DNA from: Desulfuromonadaceae bacterium
GTDB lineage: Bacteria > Desulfobacterota > Desulfuromonadia > Desulfuromonadales > Syntrophotaleaceae
Direction: 5' to 3'
Length of the DNA: 6,378 bases
Assembly: GCA_021107335.1 (NCBI GenBank)
Contig: JAIOSZ010000136.1
Span: 1 to 6,378, forward strand
The notes beneath the pieces are model-generated. The model was not told the origin of the DNA. It was given only the letters and a program-made list of their open reading frames with translations, and searched no databases. Positions within the stretch are counted from its first letter, which is position 1. The number at the start of each line of letters is the position of its first letter. Of this stretch, positions 5,045 through 6,378 are shown piece after piece. The position numbers and the translations under genes were made by a program.

Positions 5045-6265
5045 CTATTCGACGGACTCTTTTTCCATGCGGTAATAGCGATGCACCGGCTTTATCTCGT
5101 CCGCAGCCAGGGCTTCTTTGAGTTGCTTGAACAGCTGCCGCAGCTCCAACAGTTGTTGCTCGGTGAGATTAAGGCGCGGCATTTGCGACCCAGGCTGAAC
5201 ATACCCAGGGTCTTCCAGATAAGCCTGCAGATAATCGATCTGCAGCTTTTCCACGGCTAGTAGCAAATCGGGCGCCAAGGCCATGGGGGCTGCAAGCTTG
5301 GTGGCCGTCTGCTGATCGCCAAATGCGTGGCAAGCCACACAGGTTCGTAAAGCCGCAGTGGATGTGGTTTTTTCACCTGACGGACCGCTTAAAGAGGTGG
5401 GCGCAAAAGTCAGGGGCTTTTCCTTGAAAAGGCGGGTATGACAATCGAAGCAATTGTAGTTTTGCCAAGGCTCGAGGCGAAAGTCCTTGGCTGGCGAGGT
5501 CATCCAGCCTAGCTGCTGCAGGTAATCGGCAACCGCATTAAGCTCGGCAGGCTGCAGGTTGGGCACCGCATTGGGAGAGGTATAGGCCAGCATCATCAGG
5601 TTGTTCATGGCCGGTCGCATACGATAGGGCGCCGCCAGATAATCCGCCAGCCAATTCGGCTCGTACTTGTGGCGCCGCCAGGTCAGGCTCGGTGCATGGT
5701 CGGCACCGAAACCTTCGAGGGTGTGACAGCCTCGACAGCGGGCGGCCTTGACCAATCGCCGACCAACCAGCAATCGTTCGCCAACCTCATCTAAGGTTAA
5801 GGGTTTTCCTTGCGTTGGTTTATCTTGCCTCGGCTTTTCTTCCACACCGGGGGATGGCTCTACGGGTCGGGCCGCATGGCGCCGGTCCCGTTCACGGCAG
5901 CAGGTTGCGTAGTCATTACAGGCCAACACTGAGGCGACATCGGCATCACCGGAAAATCCCGAATCGACCACCAGGCTGCGCAGTTCGAAATCAACCAACA
6001 GCCAGCTTTTTTCAGGAATATCGGAAAAGAGTTCACGGCCACCCAACACATCGAAAAAATTGCGGCAAGTCTTGCTTGTGCGGGGATCTTCATACGCTAA
6101 GGTAATCCAGGCCACCCGCCCGTCCGCCACGATCTTCTTCTCCAGAAACAGCACCTGGTCGGCATAATGAATCCCGGGCCGTTCCCCGGCAACCAGCGCC
6201 CCCACTGACTGTGGAAGCAATACCATCAAACAGATCAGCCCTATCCCCAATTTCACGATACGCAC
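5045..6265 (-). CDS. Periplasmic triheme c-type cytochrome with an uncharacterised N-terminal region
   Basis: A 406-residue exported protein with three CXXCH haem-attachment motifs: CRGCH at about residues 177-181, CFDCH at 272-276 and CVACH at 309-313. Methionine-rich segments after haem 1 (YRMRPAMNNLMML) and after haem 3 (GSQMPRLNLTEQQ) resemble axial-ligand loops of mono-haem cytochrome c domains, suggesting two cytochrome c folds with an extra haem between them. The N-terminus has a basic start, a hydrophobic core and a likely signal-peptidase site after SVGA. Residues about 28-135 contain four cysteines (TCR, ACNDYATCC) in a region I do not recognise, followed by a proline/charged linker. 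GTG at 6265 is chosen because GGAGG (6275-6271) lies five bases upstream; a GTG two codons earlier would abut that site. An electron-transfer role is safe; the partner is unknown. The gene appears monocistronic in this window. Confidence 0.9.
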   Translation of the reverse strand: MRIVKLGIGLICLMVLLPQSVGALVAGERPGIHYADQVLFLEKKIVADGRVAWITLAYEDPRTSKTCRNFFDVLGGRELFSDIPEKSWLLVDFELRSLVVDSGFSGDADVASVLACNDYATCCRERDRRHAARPVEPSPGVEEKPRQDKPTQGKPLTLDEVGERLLVGRRLVKAARCRGCHTLEGFGADHAPSLTWRRHKYEPNWLADYLAAPYRMRPAMNNLMMLAYTSPNAVPNLQPAELNAVADYLQQLGWMTSPAKDFRLEPWQNYNCFDCHTRLFKEKPLTFAPTSLSGPSGEKTTSTAALRTCVACHAFGDQQTATKLAAPMALAPDLLLAVEKLQIDYLQAYLEDPGYVQPGSQMPRLNLTEQQLLELRQLFKQLKEALAADEIKPVHRYYRMEKESVE

Positions 6266-6378
6266 CGACACCTCCGGTAAAGAAACCGCATGCTATGGTT
6301 AAACCTACCACAGCTGCCGCCGGGGACAAGAACCTCTTGCGTCAAACTGAAATTCATTGATATTCTGCCGGCGTCTTT
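6266..6378 (-). promoter_or_regulatory. Upstream region of the cytochrome gene, promoter not resolved
   Basis: This 113-bp stretch should carry the cytochrome promoter. On the leftward strand TTGACG (6345-6340) looks like a -35 box, but nothing at 16-18 bases downstream resembles a -10 box. A perfect CAAGA-N3-TCTTG inverted repeat lies at 6327-6339 and could be an operator half. GGAGG at 6275-6271 is the ribosome site that decides the GTG start at 6265. No other gene is supported here. Confidence 0.3.

Noticed and set aside
6295..6360. 21-codon plus-strand frame (MVKPTTAAAGDKNLL...)
   Set aside because: Too short, no Shine-Dalgarno, and it lies opposite the cytochrome promoter region.
6360..6378. 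AAAGACGCCGG at the right edge on the minus strand matches part of the 1391-1543 element
   Set aside because: Only 11 bases agree and the following sequence differs, so another copy cannot be claimed without sequence beyond the edge.

Overview
The window looks like a stretch of a Gram-negative, anaerobic or iron-metabolising bacterium of the Desulfuromonadales/Geobacter type. This is an inference from gene content, not a computed placement. The clues are a fused CbiE/CbiT methyltransferase and a short-form CbiX chelatase (both typical of anaerobic, early-cobalt cobalamin synthesis), a periplasmic three-haem c-type cytochrome and a rubrerythrin/ferritin-like protein.

Layout. From the right edge, a GTG-started triheme cytochrome c is read leftwards (6265-5045). 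It converges on a rightward ferritin-like gene (4199-4696), with about 350 bp of gene-poor sequence between them. The ferritin-like gene is divergent from a leftward gene for a DCC-family (DUF393) predicted thiol-disulfide oxidoreductase (4076-3708), across a 122-bp promoter region. A probable terminator follows the DCC gene. Then comes a tight leftward run: ribosome-assembly GTPase EngB/YsxC (3548-2922), SemiSWEET-type sugar transporter (2918-2661), alpha-ribazole-phosphate phosphatase-like CobC (2661-2011), CbiX (1983-1540), a 153-bp nested inverted-repeat element (1391-1543), fused CbiET (1363-152), and the first 29 codons of a small membrane protein that runs off the left edge.

How the genes fit together. 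CbiX inserts cobalt into sirohydrochlorin. CbiET carries out the C5/C15 methylations and the C12 decarboxylation of the corrin ring. CobC-like phosphatases act at the nucleotide-loop end of the pathway. Three cobalamin steps are therefore grouped here behind engB and a SemiSWEET gene, with touching or overlapping ends that suggest translational coupling. The rest of the cobalamin genes would have to lie to the left or elsewhere.

Most of the window is ordinary. The points worth a second look are the inverted-repeat element, whose end supplies the cbiX stop codon; the missing helix-4 glutamate in the ferritin-like protein; the cysteine-containing N-terminal region of the cytochrome that I do not recognise; the in-frame engB/SemiSWEET junction; and a possible tiny ORF in front of engB. 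I did not find a convincing undescribed multi-gene system.
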